DNA of 64,000 nucleotides from Dastarcus helophoroides (taxonomy: Eukaryota > Arthropoda > Insecta > Coleoptera > Bothrideridae), in NCBI GenBank assembly GCA_028583605.1, contig CM053329.1, forward strand, positions 32,822,992 to 32,886,991, given 5' to 3'. Below are positions 34,431 to 47,504 of this stretch, piece by piece. The translations under genes and the position numbers were made by a program. Numbering within the stretch: position 1 is the first letter of the stretch; each line of letters starts with the position of its first letter. Below the pieces are notes generated by a model. It had not been told where the DNA came from, ran no database searches, and saw only the letters and a program-made list of their open reading frames with translations.

Positions 34431-35149
34431 ATATAGATGCGACTTTACGCAAATTTGTGGCATAAATTTTGAATACTGAAAACAGAAATGACAAAATTGT
34501 TTTTTTTTGCAGAAATTTTGAATGTTTCCTTACCTTCCAGTTTTATTCTGGAAATTTCAATTTTTATCTCGATATTTCGGGTTTTTTCTCGAGATTAGAA
34601 TTTTAGCAACAAAAAAAATTTCACTTCGATTTAAAAGTTTTGAATTTCTATTTCAAATTTCAACGTTTTCTTAAAGTTCGGTACCTCATTTTTTTGTAAA
34701 CAGTTTGACTTAATGAATTTGACTCAGCTCAAAATATCAATTCATCATTGGAACTTCGAGTTTTAATTACACGACTTCAAATTTGTGAACTGTAAATTTT
34801 CTAAAATATTTTGCTAAGGAAATTCGAAAACAAAGTCGAAATTTTACATTTAAAGTCCAAAAAATCAAGTATAAAGCGAAAATTTTAAGTAAAAAACAGT
34901 ACAATAATTTGAAATAGCGAATTTAGAGTTTCAGAAAAAGTAAACATTTTTGAAAAAACTCTAATTTTTGCTCTAAATATTTAAATTTGCAGTTTCAACT
35001 TAAAATTTCTGATATTCGATTTATAAATTTAGAAGCATATTAAATTTTCCCAAAAGATTTGATTTCTTTTGAAACCTTGAGTTTTTGTCCAAATTTTCCT
35101 ATTTCCATTTTTTCTCGAAATGTAGTAACTGACATTTTTAAAGAGATTT

Positions 35150-35302
35150 CATGAGTACCTCACTGAAGATGATAGCTTGGTTATCGAAACACGTTATAGC
35201 AACCTTTATTGTGTTTTTTAATCTTTCTTGGTTTCAGGGGACAGGATTTGTATTTCAATTTTTGAAGATAACCAAGGACCAGTCCGGTCCACCAAAAAAA
35301 AT
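35150..35302 (+). mobile_element. foldback element with hammerhead-like motif, copy E (one arm)
   Basis: CTGAAGATGATAGC, TTG, GTTATCGAAACACGTTATAG from 35161, then CAACCTTTATTGTG, the GTTTCAGGGGAC end and GGACCAGTCCGGTCCACC. The left arm is missing, so it cannot fold back on itself. Confidence 0.7.
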
Positions 35303-36799
35303 AATAACATTTTCAATTTATATTATTGTAAGCTGAAAATTTCAAGTCAAAAATTAATATTTTTTTGAATCATCAAACTTCGGGAAAATTAGAAATTCCA
35401 GTAAAGTTCAAAATGCCCAAATAATGTTTTGAATTTTTCCCGAAAAGTCAAACATTTTGGCTTTTTAAATAACAAGTAAAATTTTGCAATTTTAACTTCA
35501 GATTTTGTAAATAAGGTACATATTCCAGGAAATAACAGAAACTACAAAAAAAAAATGTTTTACATTTTGAGTGTTTTCTCTATCAACTTTTTTTTTCTCG
35601 AAATTTCCAATGTAAAGTTTGCACCCAAACATCTGGAATTTGTTTATAAAATTCTTAAATTCCTTCGAAATTTCAAAATTTAGATGTTTTTTTAAATTTC
35701 CTTTCAGCATGCTGGTCTTTTTTTGGTTACAATTTCAATTTTTACGTTTTTTTCTTTAGGAAATCTCAAAATTTGATGTCTTTCTAGAATTTTGGGCTTC
35801 AACTCGAATTTGCAGAGTCGAAATGGATTTTATTCTTCGAAATTTCGAAAAGGGTTTTGCTGTAAAGTTTTTTTTTCGTCTTAACTATTAACTCAAAATT
35901 TCGATGTTTTTCTGAAAATTTTAAGTTTGGATCAGATTTTCCTTTAAAGGCAGATTATTTCTATATTTTTACTTTTTGTCTTTAAATTCAGAGTTTAAAA
36001 ATTTGATTTTTATTTTATCCCCATAAATATTTTCTTAAAATTTTGATTTTTTCTATAAATTTAGAACCTCCGCGTAATTTTTTGTGAAAAATGTCATATA
36101 TTCAAGTTTTAAACTGAAATTTTCGTGATTTAAATGGCGATTTTGGGAATTTTACATAACTTCGTGTTTTTCTTTTTTGTTGTTTTTTCTTTTTGTTTTT
36201 TAGAAATGTCCAGTGTTTTTTCAAAATTGTTACTCTAATCTTGAAAGTTTTAATTCGTAATGTCCAGAAAAATCTAAATTTCGAGTGAACAAAAAAAGTT
36301 TAATCACGAGTGAGTTAAAATTTCACAAAATAACTGAATTCATTAATAAATATTTCTCAAAATTTCAAGTTTTTTAGAAGTTTTGAACTTACGAACAAAA
36401 GTGTTTATGTTTAACAAACTTCCCTGCTTGTACAAGAAATTTTCAGTTTTTAAACTTGAAATTCTGAAATAACTTGAAATTTTGGAAATACTGACTAAAT
36501 ATTGGGCAGAAAGTTACTTCTGGAAAAAGTTCGAGTTTTAGGTTTGGAGTCAAAATTTTTGGAAATAAAAACTCCAATCATTGCAGGGCAAGCTTAAATT
36601 AGAAGTTTTCGAAAAAATATCCAAACTTCATCAACTATATTAACAAAATCTATCATAAGTTCAACATTTCTTAACAAGCTTTGAGCAAAATTTAGGGACG
36701 AAACTGAGGTTTTTTTTTGGAAATATTCACTATTTTCTATAAATCGGCAGTTATTTTTCTTTATAATAAAAAGGTTTAAATGTTAAGAGAAAAACGTCA

Positions 36800-37900
36800 A
36801 AATATTTTGGAAAAAATCTTAATTTTGAGCCAATGCCAATGTGAAGTTTTTGAAAGAAGAAACTAAATTTAATAAAAATAATTCTCCTCAAAATTTCGAC
36901 TTTCAACTTGAAATTTCCACTTTTCTGAAACTTACTTTTAACACTTTTAAATTCATAACTATTAGATTACTTTCAAACTCGAAAAAAAAAATATATAAAT
37001 CAAAAAAATCTCTCTTTTAAACCAATGCCAATGTGAGGAATTTTGAAAAAAATGAATTTATTAAAAACAACTTTTTTCAACATTTCCACCTTAAACTCGA
37101 AATTTACAGTTTTCAAACGTTTCAAAAGCTCAATCCTTTCTAAAAACTTTTTAGGTTTAAATGGGAAGAAGCTTTGAGGTTTCTTGAAACCTTTACTATT
37201 TTCTATAAATTTCCAGTTATTTTCTTTAATAAAAAAGCTTAAATATCGAAAGAAAAGAACAAAATATTTTGAAAAATTCAGAATTTTGAGCCAATGCGAA
37301 TGTGCAAATTTTGAAGGAAAAAACTAAATTTGTTAAAAACAACTTTTCTGAAAATTTCGACTTAAAACTCGAAATTTGCATTTTACTGGAACTTACTCTT
37401 AACACTTTTAAACGCGAAGAACAAAAATGTATAAATCAAAAAAGTCTGACAATACCAATGGGACGATTTTTGAAAAAACCATATTTATTAAAAACAACTT
37501 TTTTCAACATTTCGACCTTAAAGTCGACATTTACACTTTTCTATCAAAAACGTATCAAAAGCTCAACCTTTTCTAAAAACATTTTAAGTAAAATGAGAAG
37601 AAGTTTTACGGTTTCTTGGAACCTTACTATTTACTATAAATTCCCAGTTTTTTTATAATAACAAATTTTAAATATAGAGAGAGAAGAAAAATATTTTGAA
37701 AAATTCAGAATTTCGAGTCAATGCGAATGTGAAGATTTTGAAAGAATAAACTAAATTTATTAAAAACAACTTTTTTCAAAACTTTGACTTTAAACTGGAA
37801 ATTTACACTTATTTGGAGCTTCATCTTGGCACTTTTAAACTCGAAAAAAATTTATAAATCAAATTTTTTCCAAAATATCACTTTACACTTAGAAGTATAA
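36800..37900. repeat. tandem array with alternating ~190/268-bp and ~162/266-bp spacing
   Basis: CCAATGCCAATGTGA or a close variant occurs near 36832, 37022, 37290, 37452 and 37718, each followed by GAAAAAA.TAAATTT.TTAAAAACAA and an AAATTTACA/CTT..ACTTTTAA tail. Alternation of short and long spacings suggests a two-part unit of about 430-460 bp. Confidence 0.7.
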
Positions 37901-39252
37901 ATTTCCAAATTAAAATTGAACTTTCGCGGAACTAAGATCGAAAGTTTTGAGAGAAAAAAGTCTAATTTTCGAAATCGAATCCGAAATATCAAAAAAAATC
38001 GACTTCGTGAAAAATGTGAATGTTTTTTATTATAAAGTTAAAATTTTACGAAAAAATTAAAAATCTCCAGCTTGAACCGATTAGTTAACAAAAAAATCAA
38101 CATTGAAAGAATTCAAAATTATAAAAAATCCCAAGTTTTTCAGTTTAAAAATACCCAGATTTTGCATATAACTTTCTTATAAAAGAATCCATCTATATCA
38201 TAAAAGCGATTTCTAAAAACATTCCAGAATATGTATTAAAAAAAGTTTTCTCAAAATTACGGTTTTGATAGAATACTTTTTTTTTGAATTTTTAGTAAAG
38301 AGGCGAATACTTGGTCAAAATTTTCAAACCCCGTTGGTCAAAATTTACAAATACCAAATTTTAACTGTACATTTTTGGATTTAAAAATATGGAAAAATGT
38401 TTTCATAAATTACAACTTTTTAACAACAATATAAGAAATCTCGAAAGAGCGATTAGTTAAATTTTGAGTTTTTTAAAAATTTGAATTTTTTTCCCAAAAT
38501 ACAGAGTTTAAACTTGAAATGTTTAAACTGGAAAATTCGAAAATTTCTTTTATAAAATTTAAAACGTCGAAATTTGGAATAAAAAAAGTAGAAATTTCGA
38601 AAAGAGTTTAAATTATTCAACAAAAATTCTCAAAAATTCAAAATTAACCTTGAAATATTGGCTTCGTTCTCGACTTTTCAATTTTAGTCTCAAAATTTTG
38701 ACTTTTTAGAGAAAGTGCATGCTTTAAACGAAATCCCAGATTTAAAGGACAAACTTTCGAGAAAAAATTCGTATATTTGAAAATTGAAGAATAAACTTCA
38801 AATTTTAGGAATTTCTTCTTCTGAATATCCTCTATATATAAACTAAAATGTATTTTTTCTCAAAATTTCGAGCAAAAACTTTTTAATTTTGGCACGGCTT
38901 CTCCAAATTTTGTATCTTCTATCTTTTTTGCATAATTTTAGATCTAATTTGAAATTTTGACCTTTCTTGCGAACTTTGATGATAAAATTTAATTTTATTC
39001 TCACAATTCCATATTTTTGGTATAAATTTCGGTATTTCTTTCATTTTTTTTGATTAAACTAAAACTTTTTTTTTTGATATTTTAAGTTAGGTTTTTGTTA
39101 TGTAAAATTCAAGTTTTTTGCAAAATTTAAAATACCAACATGAAATCGAAAAATTTGGATTTTTAAAAATTAATTTCGAGCTTTTGATTTTTAACTCTTC
39201 TGACGTAAGGATCGAAATTTCGATGTTTTTCTAAAAATTTCAAATCTTCTGC

Positions 39253-39590
39253 AGAAGAGTTTCGCCTCTGGTATGGTGGACATGCTGAGTTATCGTGCTC
39301 TTCTATCTAAACTCTCTTATCCTTTGTATCAAATTTGCAGTTCCGAAGAGTTTCGCCTCTGGTATGGTGGACATACTGAATTACCGTGTTCTGATGTTTT
39401 GAAATTGGCCCTTTTTCATTTTTCATTTTATATTTTCTTGTATTTTATTTTTTATTTATTGTTTCTTTGTTCCTGAAGAAGCCCCCTCCTGTGGTGGGCG
39501 AAACATCGAACACTTTTAGTAGTTCTTTCACACGGTCCAATCCCGGAAGAAGTATATCCTGTACTAAGGGTGAAATTCCCGGAACGGCCA
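39253..39590 (+). mobile_element. Penelope-like 3' fragment (subrepeats plus terminal repeat)
   Basis: Two subrepeats starting GAAGAGTTTCGCCTCTGGTA (39256 and 39344), then the terminal repeat with GAAATTGGCC, AAGCCCCCT, GTGGTGGGCGAAAC and CAATCCCGGAAGAAGTATAT. It lacks all coding sequence: a 5'-truncated copy of the family at 17.5-20.4 kb. Confidence 0.82.
39466..39513 (+). ncRNA. hammerhead-like motif in the Penelope 3' fragment
   Basis: TTTGTTC-CTGAAGA-A-GCCCCC...GTGGGC-GAAAC-AUC-GAACA. Helix I (GTTC/GAAC) pairs fully here. C17 would be 39507. It has the same extra base before helix II as the copy at 17641. Confidence 0.5.
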
Positions 39591-39599
39591 CCAGCTAGT

Positions 39600-41035
39600 A
39601 ACATTGAAATATTTCAGGGGGTAAGAGACGCTAAGCACAAGAAATATATTAAACGAATTATGTATATCACACTTCTAACTACAACAGCTCCTGAGTGTCC
39701 TTCGGTCTTTGTCAGTTTTGAAACTTTAAATGATTTGATTCAGTAAAATTAAAAAAAATAAGGCTGATAACGCCTTCAAAAAACTTTACCTAGCATTATA
39801 CTTTGCAGTTTTTTTTTTAATTTATGTTGTTTCGCCTTTTCCTTCCAAGTCAAATAACTCTTATGCTTTATACCCAATTTATACGATAAAAAAAAACTAA
39901 TTCCAAAACCCCTCCGGATTAGTGTCAGCTTATTTCATGTAACTCAGCGAGAAGACTCTAATGCAAAATAAAATAAATATAGTTAACTGCTATTTACAAG
40001 GTTCCCAGGAGAAAATATGAAGCAGTGAAAGTTGTTACTTCGGTATTTAAATAGCATATAAACAAAGAGAAGCTTCAAAATGCCTTCAAAGAAAACCAGA
40101 GAAATTTTACAATTGTCCGCATTTTTCATATTTCCATTTGTCCCTGTTTTTTTTTAAGACAGGCTGCAACAGTAGCTAAGCTTTTATTTAAACCGTAGAC
40201 CAAATTATTCGGCTTTATTCTTGAAATCCCCTTGAGACTAACCTGGAATTTGGATCCCCCATGTTAAACAAATCCTGATATCATTTCACATTTACGCTGT
40301 AACACTCTATCCGAATTAAAGTAATGTCATTCATACACTCTGCTGATAATTTCAACTATGAAATTATTCATATTTAGCCAATTATTGTCAGTTATCCAGT
40401 ATTGTGTAAGAGATTAAATTTGAAGCAATCCAGCTTCCTGAAACGTCCGATAATGATGACGTAATAACAGTTCTGACCGGGATTATCTTCTAATTGGACT
40501 AATTCGATTCAACAGTTTTAAATATTTATGCATTCTGCTGCTCACTTAAGCGGGTATCCTCGATTTCAGCTATGCCAAGTATTTTTTTTAATATGCCGGC
40601 GGACAAATATTTACTTATTGTGAATATATTGAAATAAGACACCATCATCAGTCGTAGTTTACATAAAACTCCCAAAACCCAAATTCTAAAGCTTCCTGCA
40701 TAATATTATTTGAATACCTACAATTTTAGATAATAATGTTATTTATGTTTCTACAAGTTGCGTCATTCGTCTTTCGGAAACGGTTGTATTTGGAACAAAA
40801 TTAGCATAACTGTATTTCCTTATTGTTTATTAGAAAATTCGTCGATAGATCGACATGTTTAAATAGAATTAACCCACTTCTGATATTTTTGGTTATGCCC
40901 TCCAAACTAGCCATTATTTCTGTATTTTTACGTTCGGCAACAGTTCAATCCAGTCGGGGGTTGTTTCGATTGGTTTTCGCTTGTAATTTAATTTTTGCTA
41001 GAACCTGACGTATTTTAGCCTTAAAGAGCTAAAAG
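39600..41035. other. no gene or repeat recognised
   Basis: Even, AT-rich, single-copy-looking DNA. No coding frame supported. Confidence 0.4.
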
Positions 41036-41039
41036 AAGA

Positions 41040-42545
41040 AGTTAATATTTTAAAGAAAAATCATTCAATTTTTTTTTTAAAATAAATCTTGAAAAAATGT
41101 CGACATTTTCAAAAGGTCAAGGTCAAGGTTTCAAATTTTTCAGCTTGCTTGCATTTTTGGACATGCTGAAAAACGTCCAGATTTTCACAAAAATTCGAAA
41201 AACTGAAAAAAATTGTGCAATTTTTAAAAATTCGAAATTTTGAAAATAATATTTCCAAAAAATAACCTGAGACTGCAAAATGTGAGAATCTTGAAAAATT
41301 TTTGAAATTAAAAAAAAAAAAGTCGAAATTTTGAAAGATAACCTAAATTATCAAAATAAATTTTAGAAAAATGTAATCTTTAAAAAGTTTAGCCTTTGCT
41401 AAAGATAAAGGGGTTAAAATGTTAAGAAAAAGATGAATTTTTTTTTAAATGTCTACAAAATTCTGAATTTTGGAAAAAAAGTCCAGCTTTTAATAAAGTC
41501 GAGAATTTCAAAAAACACAGTAATTTTCAAAGAGCGAACGTTTCGAAAAAAGTATCCAAACTTTACAAGAGCCAAAATTTTCAAAAAAAAAGCTGTAATT
41601 TCAGAAAAATATCTAACTTTTGAAAAGTCGAAATTTTCAAAAAGAAATTTTAGAAAATGGTCAAAACTTTCAAAAAATCGAAATTTTCGAAAAAAGTAAC
41701 AATCTTCGTACATGTCAAAACTCTGACTTAGAAGTCATAAACATTATTCAAATCTTGGCAAAAAGTCGACATTTTTAACAAAGTCTAAATCTTCTAATAA
41801 AATCGAAATTTTGAAAAAAATCTTTCAAAAAAACTCGACATCAGCAAAAAAGAAGTTTTCAAAATAAGCCACATATGTTGAAAAGGTCAAAATTTTTAAA
41901 TGAAATTCTCGAAAAAAATTTGAACAGTCTGAATTTTATAATAAAGTCGAAATTTTGAAAATCCCTTTCAAAAAACTCCGACATAACAAAAGGAACATTT
42001 TCAAAATTGTCAGGGTATTTATAAAACTTTAAAATTTTTGAATAAACTTTTCGAAAGGAATGTCAAAATTTTGACGAGAAGCCAGCTTGATCAGAAAACG
42101 CAACATTTTCCAAATAAAAATCGAAATTTTGAAAAAAGTAATTACGAAATTCCATTTTTTCAAAATTTTAAACAAATTTGAAATTTTGAACAAATTTACT
42201 ATTTTAAACAAAAAGTCAAACATTTAAACAAAAATCGACATTTGATTAAAACATTTGAAATTTTAATATAAAAGCAAAATTTTGAGAAAAAGTCATTTGA
42301 AACTTAACTTTTACATCAAAACACAAAAATTAAAAGAAAATATATGGTATTTTGAAAAAGAAATCGAAATTTTTAAGAAGGTAAATTTTTAAAAGCCGGA
42401 GAATTACGAAATTTGGAAAATTTTAAAATAAAACAATTCTGAAGTACAGATTTGAAAAAAGTAGAGATTTTAAAAAAGTCGTAATTTAAAAAGGCGACAA
42501 TTTAAAAGAGAATGGTAGTTTTCGAAATCTGTTGGTCGAAAATTT
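41040..42545. repeat. A-rich GTCGAAATTTT low-complexity block
   Basis: The same words and polarity as 24500-27290. The ORFs on both strands at 41433-41713 mirror each other and come from the composition. Confidence 0.7.
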
Positions 42546-42549
42546 GAAA

Positions 42550-45500
42550 GTATAATGCCCCCATCGTCGTGTAACATATCAGCTGGTACATTACATAGGA
42601 GTTTCAAATTAAAAACTTGAAGTTTCTAGTTTTAACTTGATTTGTAATATTATGTTTTTTAATAAATAACAATTTATGTAAATAAATTCCGACGAAAACT
42701 TCTAATTTGGAATTTGGAACATTAACTCGAAATTTCGATTTTTCACTAATCATTTTGTTGACAATTTAGAGGTTTCTCTTTTTTTTGGAAAATTCTGCTT
42801 TTTCGGAATGTCTTTTTCTAGAAATCCCGAACTTTTTCTAGAAATTCGTCTTTGAAATCTAAATTTTATGACAAAAAATATGAATTTTAAATTGGTTTCA
42901 TCTCGGATTTTTTAAAAGTTGCAGAAAAATTGGAGCCAGACTTTCCACATAGTATGTATTTTTTTAAGAAATTTATTTTTTCTCGAAATTTTAACTCTAC
43001 ATTTTACAATCATCAGGACCAGGAAACAAATATGCAGAAGCCAGAAATGTGCACGTGGGGAGCACAGTAAATATTGTATGAACTAGTTTATATTTAGGAT
43101 AATTTTGTGATGTTTAAAAATCTAGAAAATGAAAGACGTCCAATAATAAAGCTGTTAATGGTTTCTGCACTCACAAAAACGGATCACCGTTTTGTTTAGT
43201 CATCTTTACTTCACGAATTCTCTTCAAGATCGCAAAAAATACCGTAATTAACAAACATCTCAGCGATAAAGCTATGACGCTCATCAAACAATGGGAAGAA
43301 TGACCTTGGTGTTTTCGAAATACATTTTGAGAAGTTCACTGACCAAAATCACTCGAGATGAATTTCCTCAGCTCCGGGTGCTACTCTTTACATTGACAGA
43401 ACGTCTAATCAGAAGCAGCTCTTTAATTAGTTTGGTAATTGAAAGTATGCACAAATGGATATCGAGGTAATCGACGAAGAAAAATCCGGAATTCTTCAAT
43501 CTCATATCTCGCCATTGTACCATCAGTTATTTATAGTTAAATTAGTCATTAAAGCACCTGATTCTGGACATTAATTACGTACTTGTTCCATGTTAATAAA
43601 GTAATAAACATAAATATGTCAATTGTTCTAACCGTGGACGAGCGGAATATTAATTATTATTTGTGTCGAAATCGATGTTAATCTAAAAAGTGGATTTCCA
43701 ATTTAATGTTGGATTATCATTATTGTCCGCTTAATAGCTGCTAATTTTATAGTTCGGAGAATGAGAACGAATGTTAAGAAATCATTCAATATTCAAACAG
43801 AAGGATAACACGTTTCTTTTAACTTCCAGAATTATTCAACTCCAAGCAAAAATTCAAGGTAGTTAATTTCGAAGACAACATTTGGAAGAAAGACTGGTCT
43901 TGATTTTTCTAAATCAGATCTGGCTTTAAATCCAGTTTTCGTAGAAAGTTTAGCTTAAAAAGCTTATTTACCGTTTATTATTATTACATATTCATCTTAA
44001 TTGGCTTCTTCTTGCCTGTCTTATTGTCCTAATTTCCTGGCAATCTAAAACTGTTGCTAGTTCGATAGTACGTAGATATGATGTTCAAAAACAACTGAAT
44101 ATTCGAGGACAAAAGGTCAAATCCTCCATCCTAATTGCATTCTGTACCACATTTCTTAAGAGTGTTGAGATTTATCTGATGGTCGTTCCGGGAAGTTCCC
44201 TCTTTATTAACTGAAAATCTAAACTTTTGCATGTTGAATAGAAAACATTCAGAGGCAATGTAACTATAAACGCAACAAAGCAGGATAAAATAGTTTACGC
44301 GTTTCTTTTTCTCAATAATTGTCAACTCGTTCTCTACTTACAAAAATGTTCCAAAAAAGGCGCTTCGTAAGTTTCGAATACAAGCGTCACCCACTACTAA
44401 TTACATTTACCAAGGACTTAGGCATGTCAAAAAAAGTAAATATTTAAATGATATTTTACAGAAGCAATAAATCGTTCGACCTTTCTTTTCTTCCTCGAGT
44501 ATATTTGCACACTGCTTAATTAAAAATTATTGTTTACATTTAACAGTAAAGTAAAGAAATGCAATTAATAACTGACGTAACGCTTCTTTTTTTAACTTTA
44601 TCGATAAGGATAAACGATGACGAATAAGATTAACACTTCAGATTCAATAAAAATTATGATACCTTCAGTTCTGTGTAGAGGTAAAATGTTTTTTAATCAA
44701 GGCTACCGATTCTTAAAATAAGCTTCTGGTATCATCTTCTGATGGGAGATATGTTTGTTTTTGAACCGAGACGGGTTTATTGTGTACACATAAACAAACA
44801 ATTCTCAAAGAGATTTATCATTCGATTACGAAGTAATTATTTTTTATGCGCCAGGCATAATTGTATTCAGTCATTTACATGGTGTTAACAATTTGTTGAT
44901 GATTTCAGTTATGAGCCTCTGCTCACGACTACGCATAAATTAATACAAAAACGTGGCGGTGTATTATTTAAGATTTTATTGAGGAAAACTACAGTTTGAT
45001 CTTCTGTGTAGGTTAGATGAACTTCAAAAATTATGATGTTATGTATGTATGATGTTAATAATAAATAAGTGGTAGCGGTTTAAAACATATATTCTGAAAG
45101 CAAATCGGGCACATTTAAATAATTTTCTATTTTGATTAATTTGTTATTAAATTATGAATAAATTAATTAATTGGTTTTTAAGTGGAATATTTAATATATG
45201 GTTTTTCGTGCTTTTATTTACCCGTGAAACTTCTTCGTTAGTAGAAAATCTTTAATCTCAGCCAATGAAATATAATCAAATTAAAATATATGTGAAATGC
45301 AGTAGATATCCGATAATAGAATCAGTGGTTTATAGAATCAGCCACTTAATAGAATCAAATGCTTTGGGACGGAAACCAATCATAATTTATAATGTAAAAA
45401 TCACCGGTTATAAGATCCCAATTTTCGGATAATGGAATCAAAAATTTAAGGGTTAATTGTTTAATGACTGTTTAATAATGTCCTCACATTTTTTAACTCT

Positions 45501-45855
45501 ATATGTATACTTCAAGTATAACTAATCTTCATTAAACTACCGATTTTTTCAGACTTATTGAAATTTGGATGAAAATTTTGTCAAGATGAACAAACTGGGC
45601 ATAAATACTGAACTGGAAATAATTCGAAATACTTTCAGGCGCCCTTGATCAAACAGGCAGACCTAGGAAGAGTCTATTAGACAAAAACAAAAGGAATTGT
45701 GGAATTTTTAATAGAATGTTTAAAATAATGCATAATTTTACCTTTAAGTTAAGGTATTAAAAATAAGTTATGATTAAATGGTGGTGGTTAAATTTAAAGT
45801 TTCGCTTAATAGATTCGTTGGTTTTTTTTTTAATTTCAATCCACCCGCGAAGGGC
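42550..45855. other. no gene recognised
   Basis: The first 450 bases are A/T filler. From about 43000 the sequence looks single-copy. I found no exon, RNA gene or mobile element that I could defend. Confidence 0.4.
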
Positions 45856-45862
45856 AACCCCA

Positions 45863-46570
45863 TTATGCATTCAAAGCACTGCGAGTAGGATGCGGAAACA
45901 AGGATAAATGGCGATGAACCCCCTTTTTAAACAAGGATAGGTTGTCATTTTTGGGAAAAATTCTGTTCCACAGCTTGGAAGTTCTATATAAAAAAGAGTC
46001 TCCGTAGACAGAAGTCCTCACTGTATCTAGCTGAACCGCACAGGAATTTTCTGTCTCGGACTGTCTTGTATGCCTCAAAACATTTTGTCCTTGGGGGGAT
46101 CAATCGTATTAGTTCCTGCGATGAATCTTCCATCAAAGTACTTGTAGAAAAGAGACAAATCTTAAACAAGGATAGGTTGTAATTTTTAGGGAAAATTCCT
46201 TTCAGTAACAAGTTCCATAGCTTGGAAGTTCTATAGAAAAAAGAGTCTCCATAGACAGAAGTCCTCACTGTGTGAAGCTGGACCGCACAGCAATTTGCTG
46301 CCGCCGACTGTCTTGTAGTGCCTCAAGAATCTTGCCCTTGGGGGGATCAATCCTATTAGTTCCTGCGAGCATCTTCTATCATAGTACTTGTATAAAAGAG
46401 ACAAGTCACCAACCATCTGCCTGGGCTCTAGTGTTTCGAAAGAATCGGTCAAACTTTCGTCATCAAATAGACGAATCGCTCTTCCTTGAATTGAATGCAA
46501 AAGAACTGAAGTGTGTTTTGAGGCTGAAATCCAAACATGACAACAGTATTCTAGTGTTGGCCTAACTTGA
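45863..46570 (-). pseudogene. non-LTR retrotransposon C-terminal relic with 247-bp internal tandem duplication
   Basis: Reading the minus strand from 46570: VRPTLEYCCHVW, SIQGRAIRLFDDESLTDS, MVGDLSLLYKYYDRRCSQEL, RTSVYGDSFFYRTSKLWN, FPKNYNLSLFK and VHRHLSLFP. This is the end of the RT protein of CR1/Jockey-type LINEs. The block from SQEL.LIPPR to YRTSKLWN occurs twice, offset 247 bp (compare 46007 and 46254). Frames change between pieces, so it is not functional. Confidence 0.75.
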
Positions 46571-46574
46571 GAGC

Positions 46575-47500
46575 TTTATTATATAGTGGCTGATGAGATG
46601 TGATGTACGGTTATTGGAATCTGACACCAACGTGATTCTACAAAGCAGCACTTACTGCATAATAAAATAAAAATAAGAAACACGAAAATTAGCGGATGAG
46701 ACCAAACAGAATTAAGAAAATATTTTATATGCAGATAAAACGCCAGAAATATTCAATTTGCAACCTAAGAAAGTAACCTGTAATCTTTCCAGATCTATGT
46801 TGTAATTACTAAGGCAACATTAACTAATCCAAGTTAAATCTTGACTGGAGCGTGCAAGTTTAAGTGAATAAAAATGTATTCATTTGTCAAGCTTCATACT
46901 TATGTCAGATCTACATTAACATAGCTGTAAAACCTGATAAAAAGTGACAAGTAACATTAGTGTATGCATAAACATTACATTCCGCATAAATATTACTGGT
47001 TCTTCAAGATAAGATATGATGAATTTAGGTATGTCCAAAATTCCCACATCTGAACTGATGTAAAAACTGATTAATTGTCGCCTTATCAGTAAGAATATAC
47101 TCAAAAACATCTATGCAACAAATCTATAAGTACAACAGAAAACTAGGAATCCTTGAAAGTCGAAAATTTTTACAACAGATGGCTTTAGTTCAATTTTAAA
47201 ATTATTAAAATTATGTTGTTGCCAAATTTGCATGTTTTTTTTATGTGCAAAATTTTGGCCTCTTTTAGGATTTGAACAAGAAACGATGAATATTTTAAGG
47301 AAATATTTAAATGTAAGGAATTTTTCGTCTAAAAAGTTTTTGCACAATGTATAGTTTTGGAATATTTTTAAACTTTATTTAACCATTTACTATGCAACGA
47401 ATTCATAATATTGACTGACATTCTTCGCTAAATTGATTTAAAATAAAAACCCCTTAAAAATATTCAAACATTATTCAAAAACCAGGTTTCGTACAAAAAT
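46575..47500. other. no gene or repeat recognised
   Basis: AT-rich DNA; short minus-strand ORFs at 46916 and 47111 lack motifs. Confidence 0.4.
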
Positions 47501-47504
47501 TCGA

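Larger units (their letters stand above)
34430..39245. repeat. long TCGA-rich A/T low-complexity block
   Basis: Nearly 5 kb of variants of AAATTTCGA, TCAAAATTTCGAC and GAAATTTTGGA, broken only by foldback copy E and a tandem array. No coding frame is convincing; the 118-codon ORF at 37302 lies in the tandem array. Confidence 0.7.

Noticed and set aside
37302..37658. 118-codon plus-strand ORF
   Set aside because: It lies in a tandem array of A/T filler; the residues are Lys/Phe/Leu/Ser-rich without motifs.
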